Source of the DNA: Manihot esculenta
Lineage: Eukaryota; Streptophyta; Magnoliopsida; Malpighiales; Euphorbiaceae
Direction of reading: 5' to 3'
Length of the DNA: 64,000 bases
Assembly (NCBI RefSeq): GCF_001659605.2
Contig: NC_035174.2
Location: forward strand, 24,440,027 to 24,504,026
Shown: positions 10,534 through 20,590 of the stretch, in pieces
How the letters are laid out: each line of letters opens with the position of its first letter
Position numbering within the stretch: the first letter of the stretch is position 1
The notes under the pieces: generated by a model
What the model was told of the DNA's origin: nothing
The model's input: the letters and a program-made list of their open reading frames with translations, nothing else
Databases searched by the model: none
Position numbers and translations under genes: made by a program

Positions 10534-12081
10534 TCAGGAACCAGAAGAAGAGGCTGCCCCTCTCCCTCTACCTCTGCCACTGCCCTGAGTTGTGGCTGGA
10601 GCCGCTGGCTGTGCCACACTACCAGAAGTTGTCTGCTGGGGCTGGCCCATAAAAGGTGCTCTAGGACACTCCCGAGCCATGTGTCCCTCCTGTCCACATC
10701 TGAAACATGCATTAGTCCCAGCCCGACACACTCCCTTGTGTGGCCTCCCACACCTTAGGCATTCTGTACCATCTGAGCCTGAGCTCGAGCCACCGCCTAA
10801 TCCCAGACTGGATTTCAACTTACTCCAAAACTTGTTCTTCTTTGGCTTCTTGGTGGTGTTACTCCACCTCTTGCTACCTGAGCTCTGAGAAGAGGGACCT
10901 GGCCCTCCTCTACCTGGAGTCTTAACTCCTGAAGACTGGGTCACTGACTGCTTCACTGACCCCTCAACTATAGCACTCGCCTCCATCCTTCGAGCCATAT
11001 CCACCACAGTGTGGAAACTTTCCCTCTCAACTGACTGAATCAAAGAGGAGTACCTAGAATGCAGTTTCATAACATATCTTTTGGCTTTCTTCGAATCTGT
11101 ATCTAGAGCTTGCCCTGAAAAAGGCAATAGCTCCAAGAATTTATCCGTGTACTCCTCTATACTCATGTGTTCTGTCTGCCTCAGCTGTTCAAACTCAATC
11201 ATCTTCAGTTCTCTGGAACTGTCTGGAAAAGCCCATCCAGCAAACTCATTTGCAAATTCCTCCCATGTCATGCCGTCTAGTCTTGGGTCCACATAACACT
11301 TGAACCATTCCCGTGCCTTTTTGCACTTTAAAGTGAACCCTGCCATCTGGATGGCCCTGCTGTCATCTGCCCCTAGTTCATCAGTTATCGTCTTCACTAC
11401 CCTCAGGTACTCAAAGGGATCATCCCCGGACTTGTATTTGGGAGCATCCAGCTTAAGGTAATCTGTCATCTTCACTTTGCTCCCACCGGCTGAGCTAGGT
11501 CTAGAAGGTTGAGTAACTAGGGCTGCTGGTTCTGTAGGTGGTGGAGGTGGGGGTGCAGCATTCCCTGAGGTGGGGTTTGCCGGGTTAGGATAGAAGGGTG
11601 AGGGTGGATAAGCTGGATACTGTGGGTAAGGTGGATAGAAAGGTGGATAAGGCATGTAGGTAGGGTAGGGGTTAAAGCTGGAGTAATCCGATGTGCCTCC
11701 CATCGGATACCCTGAACCCTGTGGGAAGGGTGGATAATGGGGTGGAAAACCATACACCGAGGCCTGAGCGCCTCCCTGTGACTCCCCTGTCCCTTCTTCC
11801 GACATGCTGACATCCAGATTCCCATCCCTCCTTTGATCCTCTTCCATAACCTCCCTCACATCTGAAGAACTTCCTCCTCTATCTGTCCCCCTTCTGCTAG
11901 CATCAAAAGACCTTCTAGGGTCCCTTGACACTCTTTCTCTGCTTGATCTACATGACACTGCCCTAGGCAATGCAGGAGGACGGGCGCTCGTGCCCTCATC
12001 CTCAGGTGGTACTCCAGTCAATCGTGCAGATCGACGAGTTCCTCTCATCCAGTTTTCTGAAAAATAGTACACATCACACAA
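10534..12081 (-). pseudogene. Family A gag with CCHC zinc knuckle
   Basis: 515-codon open frame on the minus strand. The N-terminal third is low complexity and rich in Pro/Tyr (repeated YPPFP-type motifs). The middle holds the capsid-like retrotransposon gag domain (about residues 240-350, around WEEFANEFAGWAFPD and MSIEEYTDKFLELL). A basic linker leads to a zinc knuckle CFRCGQEGHMAREC (CX2CX4HX4C) near residue 475. The likely true start is the second Met (MRGTRRSARL, at 12048). A TGA at 10534-10536 separates it from protease in the same frame, so gag is intact as an ORF but cut off from pol. It is the best-preserved protein in the window. Confidence 0.93.
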
Positions 12082-12298
12082 ACATTAGCATCATATGGTT
12101 CATATGGGAACACATGAACCCGCATCACATACATATCATTCATATCATAGCCTTAATGCTCATGCATATAATTATGGCATTTCACATCATCAAACAAGAC
12201 AGGACTCCACATCCTATCCTAGTGGACATGATCTTTCCTATTGTGCTTGACCTTCTATAACATCTATGAAGCCGACATTCTAGGTCCGACCATATGAA

Positions 12299-12316
12299 CC
12301 TAGGGCTCTGATACCA
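12299..12316 (-). other. Primer binding site, tRNA-iMet type
   Basis: Read on the minus strand, TGGTATCAGAGCCCTAGG lies three bases inside the 5' LTR (which ends at 12320). It is complementary to the 3' end of plant initiator methionine tRNA, the usual primer of chromovirus Gypsy elements. Confidence 0.92.
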
Positions 12317-13497
12317 TTCTGTAACGACCCGAAAATCAGACCGCTACCGGCTCTAGGATCCAGATCGGCATAAGGCCGCCGGGACCCGTAGCAAGCCTGA
12401 CATGCATCCTGTAAACCTGATTATCCCATACATGATCAACAACATATATAAAATTTTTGAACTTTTCTTTTACCAAGCTCAACCTGTGCATGTCCAAAAA
12501 CAAATATACATAAACATAAACCCCACACTGGAGCTCTCATCACATGCTCCAATGGGGCATCTCATCATACACAAGCTTGGTGGAAGATAACATTATAAAA
12601 CATAGATCATGTTTACAAAAGGGAATTCTATACAAACTCGGTCAAGCACATCTTCTAAACCTCAAACTCAAAATCAACATTTACATGACATAACAATATA
12701 TCATTTTACAATTTATCATGTCCACATTCTACTTATTACATACACATGACTTCATTCACCTCGACTTCTCTGCCTAGCCCGTACCTGCAAACCTGGGGGA
12801 TTAGGGAGAGGGGTGAGCTACTAGAGCCCAGTGAGCAGAATAATAAAAACATTATATTAACATTTCATGCTTTCATGGAATGCATCACATCACAACCATA
12901 TCACATCAAGGATGAACTTGTCACCAATAGTCCTCTACATATCCAATAGTGCCAGAACGTAGAATGGGTCCTGGTCTTTCCCTTACATAGCATAACATAA
13001 CATTCCAAAGTGCCAGAACGTAGAATGGGTCCTGGTCTTTCTCTTACATAGTGCCAGCGAACGTAGAATGGGTCCCACTGGTCTTTCATTCCATACCGTA
13101 CATATCATATCATTACATCATCGGTCGAGGACTATGGATCATTCAACATTCATCCACAACAACAACATAAGAATGCAATGCAACATATTCGTGAATACTA
13201 ATGCAAGCACCCTAATATATCACATGGTATCCATGATGCGTGAATCATGCTGAAATATTCATTATTTACTTTTAAAACATAAAAGGTTATTCCACTCACC
13301 TCTGGCTAGCTCTGACCAGACACTGGAGCAGCTGACTCACTGCTGGGGTCCTCGGTTCCTCGGGTCCGAACCTACACAGGTGGACTCAAATGAGGGACCA
13401 AACTTACATGAACATAACTCTAAACTACTCCCTAAAAACCCCCTAGAACACCATGAAACAATCATAGAAAAACATGCAAAGGAGGGCTGGACAGGGC

Positions 13498-13741
13498 ACT
13501 TTCGGCGGCAGGTTCGGCGGCCGAAAGTCCCTCCAGAGCCGAAAGTCAAGCAGGTTCGGCGGCACCTTCGGCGGCCGAAACTCCCAGACAGAGACGAAAC
13601 TCATGCATGTTCGGCGGCACTTTCGGCAGCCGAAACTGCCCTCCAGAGACGAAAGTCCTCTTTCGGGGGCAGGCTTCGGCAGCCGAAGGCTGCCTCTACA
13701 AGCGGGTTCGGCGGCCGAAAGTTTCTTCGGCGGCCGAACCT
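13498..13741. repeat. TTCGGCGGCCGAA palindrome cluster
   Basis: About 240 bp contain four perfect copies of the 13-base palindrome-like motif TTCGGCGGCCGAA, plus several variants (TTCGGCAGCCGAA, half-sites TTCGGCGGC). They are separated by short AG-rich spacers such as CAGAGACGAAA. The motif contains GGCGGC, the complement of the GCC-box core GCCGCC. Comparable clusters occur in every family A LTR here. Confidence 0.9.
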
Positions 13742-14268
13742 GAGTTTCTCCAAAGTGGCAGAAACTCAGCTCCCACATGTACAAACACCTCCCAAACCTT
13801 TCAAACATGCACAAACCTATTCTACAACACTCCCAATCATTCACAATCACGCATACAAGTTCATAGGGGTCTCAAACAAGCCTAAACCCCAACTATAACA
13901 CATCAACATACCCACATTGTTCATAAACACACATTAAACCCATAAACTCAAAACAACCTAAACATGCTTTTCTACTTCATAAACTTGTATAAAACTTGTT
14001 TAAAACACAACATAAGCTAGAGATCGACTCTTACCTCTTGAAGATCTAGAGTAGAGGCGATCTAACTTGGAGTTGGGAGAGATTTTAGCTCCTTGGGTCT
14101 CCAAGCTCAAAACTTATCCTTTTGCTCAAAAATCTTCAAAACAAGGTGAAAACTAGTGAAAATCGTGAAAGATTTGAAGGAAGAAACTCAATATCAGTGA
14201 GGGGCGGCGGAGAGCTCACCTTGGCCGAAAATGGGGGAAAAGCTCGCCCGTTTTCGGCTAAGGGACCC

Positions 14269-14276
14269 CTTTATAG
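14269..14276 (-). promoter_or_regulatory. TATA box of family A LTR
   Basis: On the minus strand the sequence CCACCTATAAAGGGG matches the + oriented copy at 15576-15584 (CACCTATAAAAGGCC). The box and its flank GGCCAGCCACC are conserved in all family A LTRs, including 40698 and 46739. Confidence 0.75.
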
Positions 14277-14637
14277 GTGGCTGGCCAGGCCACATTCGGG
14301 AGCCGAACGTGCCTCCGCATGCATGCCATGTTCGGCGGCCAAACATAAGGTTCAGCGGCCGAACCTAGACTTCCCTCACTTATGCTTTCGGGGGCCTAAA
14401 GCACTCCCGAAGTGCATGCATGTTCGGCGGCCGAACTTGAGGTTTGGCGGCCGAACCTGGGTCTTCCTCCAAGATTATTTTCATGCAAAAACTCATTTCT
14501 TTCTTGATTAAAACATAAAACACATTAAAACATTTTATACAAACATGGTTTTACCCCTTCTAGAGGTCTCTGACACCTGAGATTCCACCGGACAGTAGGA
14601 ATTCCGATACCGGAGTCTAGCCGGGTATTACAAGTAC

Positions 14638-15241
14638 GACGGAACGGTAGACTCCATAAGCCATCTGGCCATCTTTAGGACAACCATGTAGCTTGAGGAT
14701 GTCAATGATTTTTGGGTTATGCCAAGTGTTTCCATCAATACTTATAGGTTTGGCAAAAAAATGGTACCAACACTTAAGTCCAGGTTTAATCCAAAACTTT
14801 ACACAGTTTGCTGCGATATTCAAATCCAGATTTATCACTTGCATACCCCCCAAAAAGCTCTCCTCTGACATGTGAAATATCCTTTAGGGAGAGGGGGAGT
14901 CTTTAAGGAGTTTTATTTCCCATTTCAATGTTGAAGCCATATAGGTGGAAGAGTTGAATGATAAGATAGCATGTGAGCGTTAAAGAAAGGAACTCGCAAC
15001 GTCAAATTTATGGATTCCTTAATTAAACATCCAGCCACAACGTACCAATAGTTGATAGAAAAGGCCTAGAAATATACAAGTTGGATGATGAGATCCAAGC
15101 ACTAAAAGAAGACAAGAGCACAAATAAGAAGCAAAGTCAAAAGCTCGAGAGATGAGTCCATGAAAGGGATCATAGGAGCTACCCCATCTCGCGAAAGAAA
15201 GACGAACAAAGTATAAGAATTACACTATGCTAAGTGACTCA
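14638..15241 (+). pseudogene. Tat-type gag, capsid segment
   Basis: Shifted and stop-containing frames still read as the capsid part of Tat-lineage gag. Recognisable pieces are YDGTVDSISHL, FAKKWYQHLSPGLIQNFTQF, GEGESLRSFISHFNVEA and PATTYQQLIEKAQKYI. It continues the gag begun at 2106 after removal of the family A element, and is cut at 15241 by a family B LTR (TSD ACTCA). Several frameshifts are needed, so it is old. Identification rests on these motifs. Confidence 0.75.
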
Positions 15242-15310
15242 TGATAGAGCATATTTTATACCATCTTATCATGATATTCTTGATCTTTATTTACACCTTT
15301 TCTGCCTAAT

Positions 15311-17459
15311 TGTAATACCCGGCTAGAGTCTGGCATCAAAATTCTACAGTCCGGTGGAATCTCGGATGTCGGAACCCTCTAGAAGGGTAAGAGATATGTT
15401 TTCTAAAGTGATTTTAATATGTTTTAATGGTTTAAGTATTAAGGAAATGAGTTTTTGAAAGAAATGCACCAAGGAAGAAAAGCCAGGTTCGGCCGCCGAA
15501 AGTGAGTTTCGGCCGCCGAACATGCATGCCTTTCAGCATCACGTTTGGCCGCCGAAGGTGGTCTGGCCAGCCACCTATAAAAGGCCATAGGTTGGTGAAT
15601 GGATAAGATTTTTCTTTCCATTTCCACGGACAGAGGTGAGACCATGATCTCCCTTGGGTGATCTTCATGTTTTCTCCAATCTTTCAAAGTTTTGATGAGT
15701 TTGCATGTTGTTTTGAAGCTTTTGAGCTAAAAACCAAAGTTTTGAAGTTTGGAGACTTTGAGGGAGAGTTTCTCCATATCTCCACGTTAGGATCGCCTAT
15801 CCTCTCGTTTTTAAGAGGTAAGTGAAGATCCTTAACTTTTTTTATGTTTTACGAAGGTTTTACGGAGTTTTATGGGTAGAGATGCATGAGTAGGTTAAGT
15901 AGGGTTTTTGGGTAATTGTTGATGAAAGCATGTTTATGTGTTGAGTTGTGATGTTTGTTGGGGTTTTAAGTTAGTTTTGGACCCCTTTGTGCCTATACTG
16001 GAGTATATGCAGGTTGTTGAGTTGTTGGTTGCGTGTATGAGGGAGTTGGGAGGCTGGTTGCATGAAGTAGAGCAGGGTTCTACCTTACTGGCGAACCCAG
16101 TTTCGGCCGCCGAAGGAAGGTTCGGCCTCCGAACATGCTAAGGAGGTGGTTTCGGCTGCCTAAGCTCGCCCCCGAAAGTTTGGACTTTCGGCTCTGGAGG
16201 GGGGTTTCAATCGCCGAAAGTGCTGCCGAACATGCATGAATTTCATCTCTGGAAGGACTTTCGGCAGCCGAAGGTGCCACCGAAAGTGTCTGAGTTTCGG
16301 CTCTGGAGGGACTTTCGGCTGTCGAACCTGCCGCCGAAAGTGCCCTGTCCAGCCTTCTTTTGCATGTTTTCCTTGATTGTTTTAGGATGTTTTCGGGGGT
16401 TTTTGGGGAGGTTTGTAGAGATGTTCTTGAGTTAGTTTGGTCCCTCATTTGAGTCCATCTGTGTAGGAACGGACTAGAGGAACCAAAGAGATCAGCAGTG
16501 AGCACTGCTTCAGAGTCAGTACAGAGTCAGCTAGAGGTGAGTGGAACTAAACTTAATCTTTTTAATTGAGAAATCAAATGCTTTTAGCATGTTTCATGCA
16601 CCATGATTATGCAATAGGTTGATTGCATTGGAATTCACGAATATGTTGCATTGCATTTTATGTTGTTGATGTGGATGGATAGTGGATGATCCATTAGTCT
16701 CTGAGAAAGACCAGGTGCCCATTCTACGCCCTGGCACGAGCTATGAGAAAGACCAGGTGCCCATTCTACGCCATGGCATGAGGTATGAGAAAGACCAGGT
16801 GTCCATTCTACGCCCTGGCATGAGGTATGAGGAAGACCAGGTGCCCATTCTACGCCTTGGCACGAGTATAGTGTGTCAGGACTATTAGTGACACATTCAT
16901 CCTTGCTGTGAATTGTCTGTGATATGATGCATTTCATTTGAGCATGTTTATTCACATGTTTTACTGTTCTACTCACTGGGCTAGTATAGCTCACCCCTCT
17001 CCCTTAACCCCAGTCTTGCAGGTTCAGAGTTTAGGGGAAGGTCAGCAGGGTACAGAAAGAGTAAAGAGTTTTGTAATAGCATAGTGTGGACATGTAGTTT
17101 TGTAAAAGAGATGTTGTATAGAGTATAATATTGTGCTTGACCCATATATTTTGTAAATCCCTTTTTGTCTACATGGTCTGTTTTATGTAAATATTTTATT
17201 GATGAGTATGAAACCCAAGCTTAACATATTCAGAGTTTAACCCGTCTAGAGCAATGATGAGAGCTCTAGTAAGGGGGTGTGCATGCACAGGTTGAGCCTT
17301 GGTACAGAGCAAAGTTTTATGTTTTTACAGAAAAATGTATGATCATGTATGAGATTTTACAGGTATACAAAGAGTATAGCAGGCTTGCTACGGGTCCCGA
17401 CGACCTTAAGTCGATCTGGATCCTAGCGCCGGTAGCGGTCCGGTTTCTGGGTCGTTACA
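15311..17459 (+). mobile_element. Family A solo LTR within family B LTR
   Basis: 2149 bp from TGTAATACCCGGC to GGGTCGTTACA, flanked by exact CTAAT duplications (15306-15310 and 17460-17464). It is a clean reference for the family in + orientation. In order it holds palindromes near 15490-15560, a TATA box at 15576, a second palindrome cluster at 16100-16345, 42-bp tandem repeats at 16703-16870, and the ACTCACTGGGCTAGTATAGCTCACCCC block at 16973. No internal coding sequence is present. Confidence 0.97.
16703..16870 (+). repeat. 42-bp tandem repeat, four units
   Basis: Units start with GAGAAAGACCAGGTG or variants at 16703, 16745, 16787 and 16829. Each contains CCATTCTACGCCCTGGCA with few changes. 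They correspond to the tandem modules at 92-204, 3208-3340 and 12947-13080 of other family A LTRs. Confidence 0.9.
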
Positions 17460-18984
17460 CTAATTTTGTGGTTTTAATCTTGTTTTGTAGACATAAGGTG
17501 TAAAGAGATAATCTGGTGAAAATGCTCTTAAAACTGCCAAAAAGTGCCAAATATGGAAAGTTTTCAAATAAGGAAAGTTTTCAAATAAGTAAAGTGCAGA
17601 AGCAAAAGCAAATAAGGAAAGCGCAGTTAGAAGATTATTTGAAATTCAAATTGCAGATCTTTCTTTCCTTGTTTAAAGATGTGCAGACACTTCAGCAGTC
17701 AGATCTTCCTATTTAGGCAGCAAGATTTCAAGAAGACGCACTTGCCTCTCTTACATTCAGTATTCAAGATTTGAAATTCAAATGCAGCCTCCACCTAAAA
17801 AGGAAAGATTGGATAGCATATCTTTCCCTTTGCACAAGCCATCCGCGTGCCTACCTTCCTTCTGAAGAGCCATCCGTGCTCCTCCTTCCTTCTGAAGACC
17901 TTGCAATGCGATTCTTTCCTTTTCAGACACAACTTGGGCAGGGGCAACACTTTTTAACTATAAAAAGACACATAAGGAACCTCCCCATGCTTTTTCTACA
18001 CCCCCTTGGACACACCTACGAGATTGCAAGTGACCACATCTCTTCTTCATCTCTTTCTTTATTTTTGGTTTTTGTTTCAGCCATGAGTAGCTGAAACCTT
18101 TTATTCTAGTTGAAGATTAGATGATACTTTAGTTGTTTTATGGATTGGGAGACTCGATCAAACACTGTTTATCTTTTGGTTGTTCAATATTTATGCAATT
18201 TCATGCTTGATTTCAATATTGCTTTGTTGTTTAGATCTACGTTGATTCTTGATTGCAAAGTAATAACATGTTAGTTTGGATGATTTAAGTCTATAATTGT
18301 TTGGATTATTCAAACATAAGAACACTTGGTGTAAAAATTAAGAAAGTTGCATGATCTAGTGTTGTCACCATACGTTTGGGTAACTAGAATTAGATCTCTC
18401 TATTTCTTAATGCAATTGACAGTTATTTGTTGCCTAAGGCCCAAGGACGTTCCTAATAGCAACTTGTTGATTAGTGATTAATTAAAGGAATTTCCCTAAT
18501 TGGTTTAATCTTAAGGAGAGATAATGGTGGTGAGAAGCATCTTCCATCTCCATAACTAATTTGTTGAATCAATCAAAAGAAACTAAGTGTCAATGATCAA
18601 TTCCAACAACTGAAGTGGATCCAATTCTTCAACTAGAACCTTTTCATTATCAATTTCTCTTTAATTTTATTATTCGCTTTACTTTTATTGCTTTCAGTTT
18701 CAGATCAATCAAATCCATCTCAAAACCCCCATTTTACTTTTATTGTCAGTTTATTCGCTTTCAGTTTATTTCGCTTTTAGTTTGTTTTGCTTTCAGTTTG
18801 TTTCGCTTTCATTTTGTTTCTCTTTCAGTTTATTTTTAGTTTCAGTTTATTTTCTTGGTCTTGATAAAGAAAATAGGTAAGTGTCAATTCCCTGTGGATT
18901 CGATCCTTTCACCACTGTCTACAGTTGTAAGATTGTTGATAACCAGAAAGGTTATTTTTTACAGGCTTCGACAACCACGAGTCA

Positions 18985-19270
18985 ACTCACGAACTCATAT
19001 CTTGATGTGGATCAAAAAAAAAATGATAAAGAAATCAGGTGGCCGCCTAAGCTCAATCCCGAGAAGGTGGGAAAATGAGATCAGACCAAGTATTGTCGGT
19101 TCCATAAAGATCATGACCACAAAACAGAAGAAAGCGACAATTAAAGGATGAGATTGAAAGGCTTAAAAGGGATGGCACCCTCTGAAAGTTCACGAGAAAA
19201 GGGAAAGAAGAAAAAAGGTCTGAGCTTGAGGAAACAACCCGTAGACAACTCCTGATAGAGAACCTATAGG
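18985..19270 (+). pseudogene. Tat-type gag, C-terminal segment
   Basis: Frames here match the C-terminal gag of the derivative at 51160-51400. SRTHILMWIKKK and RWPPKLNPEKVG correspond to SRTHILVWIRKN and RWPPKINPKES. A zinc-binding-like region (FHKDHDHKTEE-type) follows in a shifted frame around 19100-19150. It completes the gag started at 2106 and 14638. Homology fades after about 19270. Confidence 0.72.
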
Positions 19271-19554
19271 AGTCATATATGTAATAACAAAAGGACTTAG
19301 TGAGGGATAGGGAAAGTAAGCAGATTACAAATGTAATTACCAGAAAGGAAGGGAACTTTTGAAATCATGGAGAACATTTGCCCATAGGAGTCATCCGCCC
19401 AAAATCTCATGAAAGTTTTGGTATAGTTCACATTTTGTTAGCCATTTAAGGAACCAAGTGGTTCCACCCTCATATGTAAATGGAGGACATTCTTTTAATA
19501 ATGAAGCTAGTGAGGTATTTTCATGTGTTATGTTTTTTGGAAAAAAAGAATAAT

Positions 19555-19920
19555 AGACCACTCGGGCATTGGTCCCACGAATCAAGGCCTCAAGGCAATT
19601 TTCACCAGGCTAGGTCACAAAGCGCTTTCCGCTAGAACACTCAGGCGTTGGTCCCACGAATCAAGATCACAAGACAGTTTTCACAAGGCTAGATCACATA
19701 GCGGTTTTTGCCATACCACTCTGGTGTTGGACCCACGAATCAACGCCACAAGGCAGTTTTTGCCAGGCCAAGTCACAAGGCAATGTTTGTCAGACCACTC
19801 GAGTGTTGGCCCTTCCCTCATCAAGGCCACAAAGCAGTTTTGACCAGGCGCCAAACAAGACGTTTTGCCTAACCACTCAGGCATCATGTCCCACAAATTA
19901 AAGCCACAAGGCGAGCATCA
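19555..19920 (+). repeat. ~79-bp tandem minisatellite of the Tat element
   Basis: About four and a half degenerate units begin CCACTCGGGCRTTGG at roughly 19558, 19637, 19716, 19793 and 19871. They contain CAAGGCCACAAGGCAGTTTT-type segments. The same family of repeats is found at 38945-39475, 51470-51784 and 53163-53860. Confidence 0.85.
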
Positions 19921-20164
19921 ACCGTATCTTACTCTTGGGTGTTAGTCCCGTTATGGAAATTCACTGAATCTTTTATTTCATAGCCATAAGATAGGTCGGT
20001 GACCAGGCATCCTATACACGTGTTAACCCTTTGAGCAAATTTTTCTTCATAAAAGGATTATTTGCAGAATGTATAAACGCTTAACAGAAATAAGGGTACA
20101 ACATTCTTATTAGAAATTATGAAAAGTTATAAAAGGGCAGGATCATCAGGCACATCTGCTCGAG

Positions 20165-20590
20165 TCTCCATTACATGGATATTTTCAACATATATCATAT
20201 GAATAGGAGAAACCCAGTTAGAAGGTATATCTTCATCATGCTCCTCCTCACTTTCATTTTCTTCCTTGGGGAGGATGTCGTCTATCTAAGAGAAATCCTC
20301 AGAAGGAAAATGCTTCACCAGCTCCTTCTTCATGAAATCTTAGCCTTGAACAAACATCTCCCTGCCTTGGGCCACTATCTCCTTAAGTTCTGCCTTGAGC
20401 TCAACAACCTTGGTAGAGGCTGCCCAGGCCTCCTCAGCTTAAGCTTGTAGCTCCAAAACTTGGCATTGCAACAAGGCCACTTAATCTTGAGTGGCTTTAG
20501 CCTAACCCTCTAGTGGCTACAAGTAGTTCTGTTAACCTTCTCATCCTAAATATTTTTAACAAGTTAGGCTTAGATAAAAAAAAGTCTTGC
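20165..20590 (-). pseudogene. Tat antisense ORF, C-terminal remnant
   Basis: Read on the minus strand, stop-broken frames give a Glu/Lys-rich coiled-coil-like stretch (AASTKVVELKAELKEIVAQGREMF) followed by KKELVKHFPSEDF and an acidic tail (LPKEENESEEE). This resembles the end of the antisense ORF carried in the 3' region of many Tat-lineage elements. Its position between gag and protease is unexpected, since such ORFs normally follow integrase. Confidence is limited by the many stops. Confidence 0.5.

Larger units (their letters stand above)
2579..14632 (-). mobile_element. Full-length family A Ty3/Gypsy element (Tekay/Del-type chromovirus)
   Basis: Complete LTR retrotransposon on the minus strand. 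The boundaries are TGTAAC at 2579 and TTACA at 14632, flanked by an exact 5-bp target duplication AGTAC (2574-2578 and 14633-14637). It has two nearly identical LTRs (2579-4845, 12320-14632), a tRNA-iMet primer binding site, a polypurine tract, and gag-PR-RT-RH-INT in the order of Ty3/Gypsy. The integrase ends in a chromodomain-like tail typical of Tekay. Without the family B solo LTR inside RT (7574-9693 plus TSD) the element is about 9.9 kb. It is damaged by two in-frame stops, one frameshift and that insertion. It sits inside a Tat-type gag. Confidence 0.97.
12320..14632 (-). mobile_element. 5' LTR of the full-length family A element
   Basis: 2313 bp, from TGTAACGACCCG (12320) to GGGTATTACA (14632). 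It is longer than its partner mainly because of an extra ~42-bp palindrome-containing unit near 13520-13565. It supplies the promoter for the element: a TATA box on the minus strand near 14269, with TTCGGCGGCCGAA palindromes both upstream (14330-14456) and in the transcribed leader (13500-13740). ORFs called on either strand inside it are translations of these repeats. Confidence 0.95.
15242..18984 (+). mobile_element. Family B solo LTR, split by a family A solo LTR
   Basis: Begins TGATAGAGCATA (15242) and ends CAACCACGAGTCA (18984), with exact 5-bp duplications ACTCA at 15237-15241 and 18985-18989. Removing the family A insertion (15311-17459 plus one TSD copy) leaves about 1.59 kb. It carries the TATA box at 17959, the leader hairpin near 18077 and the AGGTAAGTGTCAATTCC block near the 3' end. 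The small ORFs in it have no recognisable function. Confidence 0.95.

Noticed and set aside
10592..10888. Plus-strand ORFs opposite gag
   Set aside because: Antisense shadows of the gag coding sequence.
11517..11825. Minus-strand 102-aa His/Pro-rich ORF
   Set aside because: Alternative frame over the Pro/Tyr-rich low-complexity part of gag.
12299..12316. tRNA-iMet gene fragment
   Set aside because: Only the 18-base primer complement is present, next to an LTR; no tRNA body.
19555..19920. Possible CRISPR-like array of spaced repeats
   Set aside because: Units are degenerate and fully tandem without unique spacers; host is a plant; part of Tat minisatellite.
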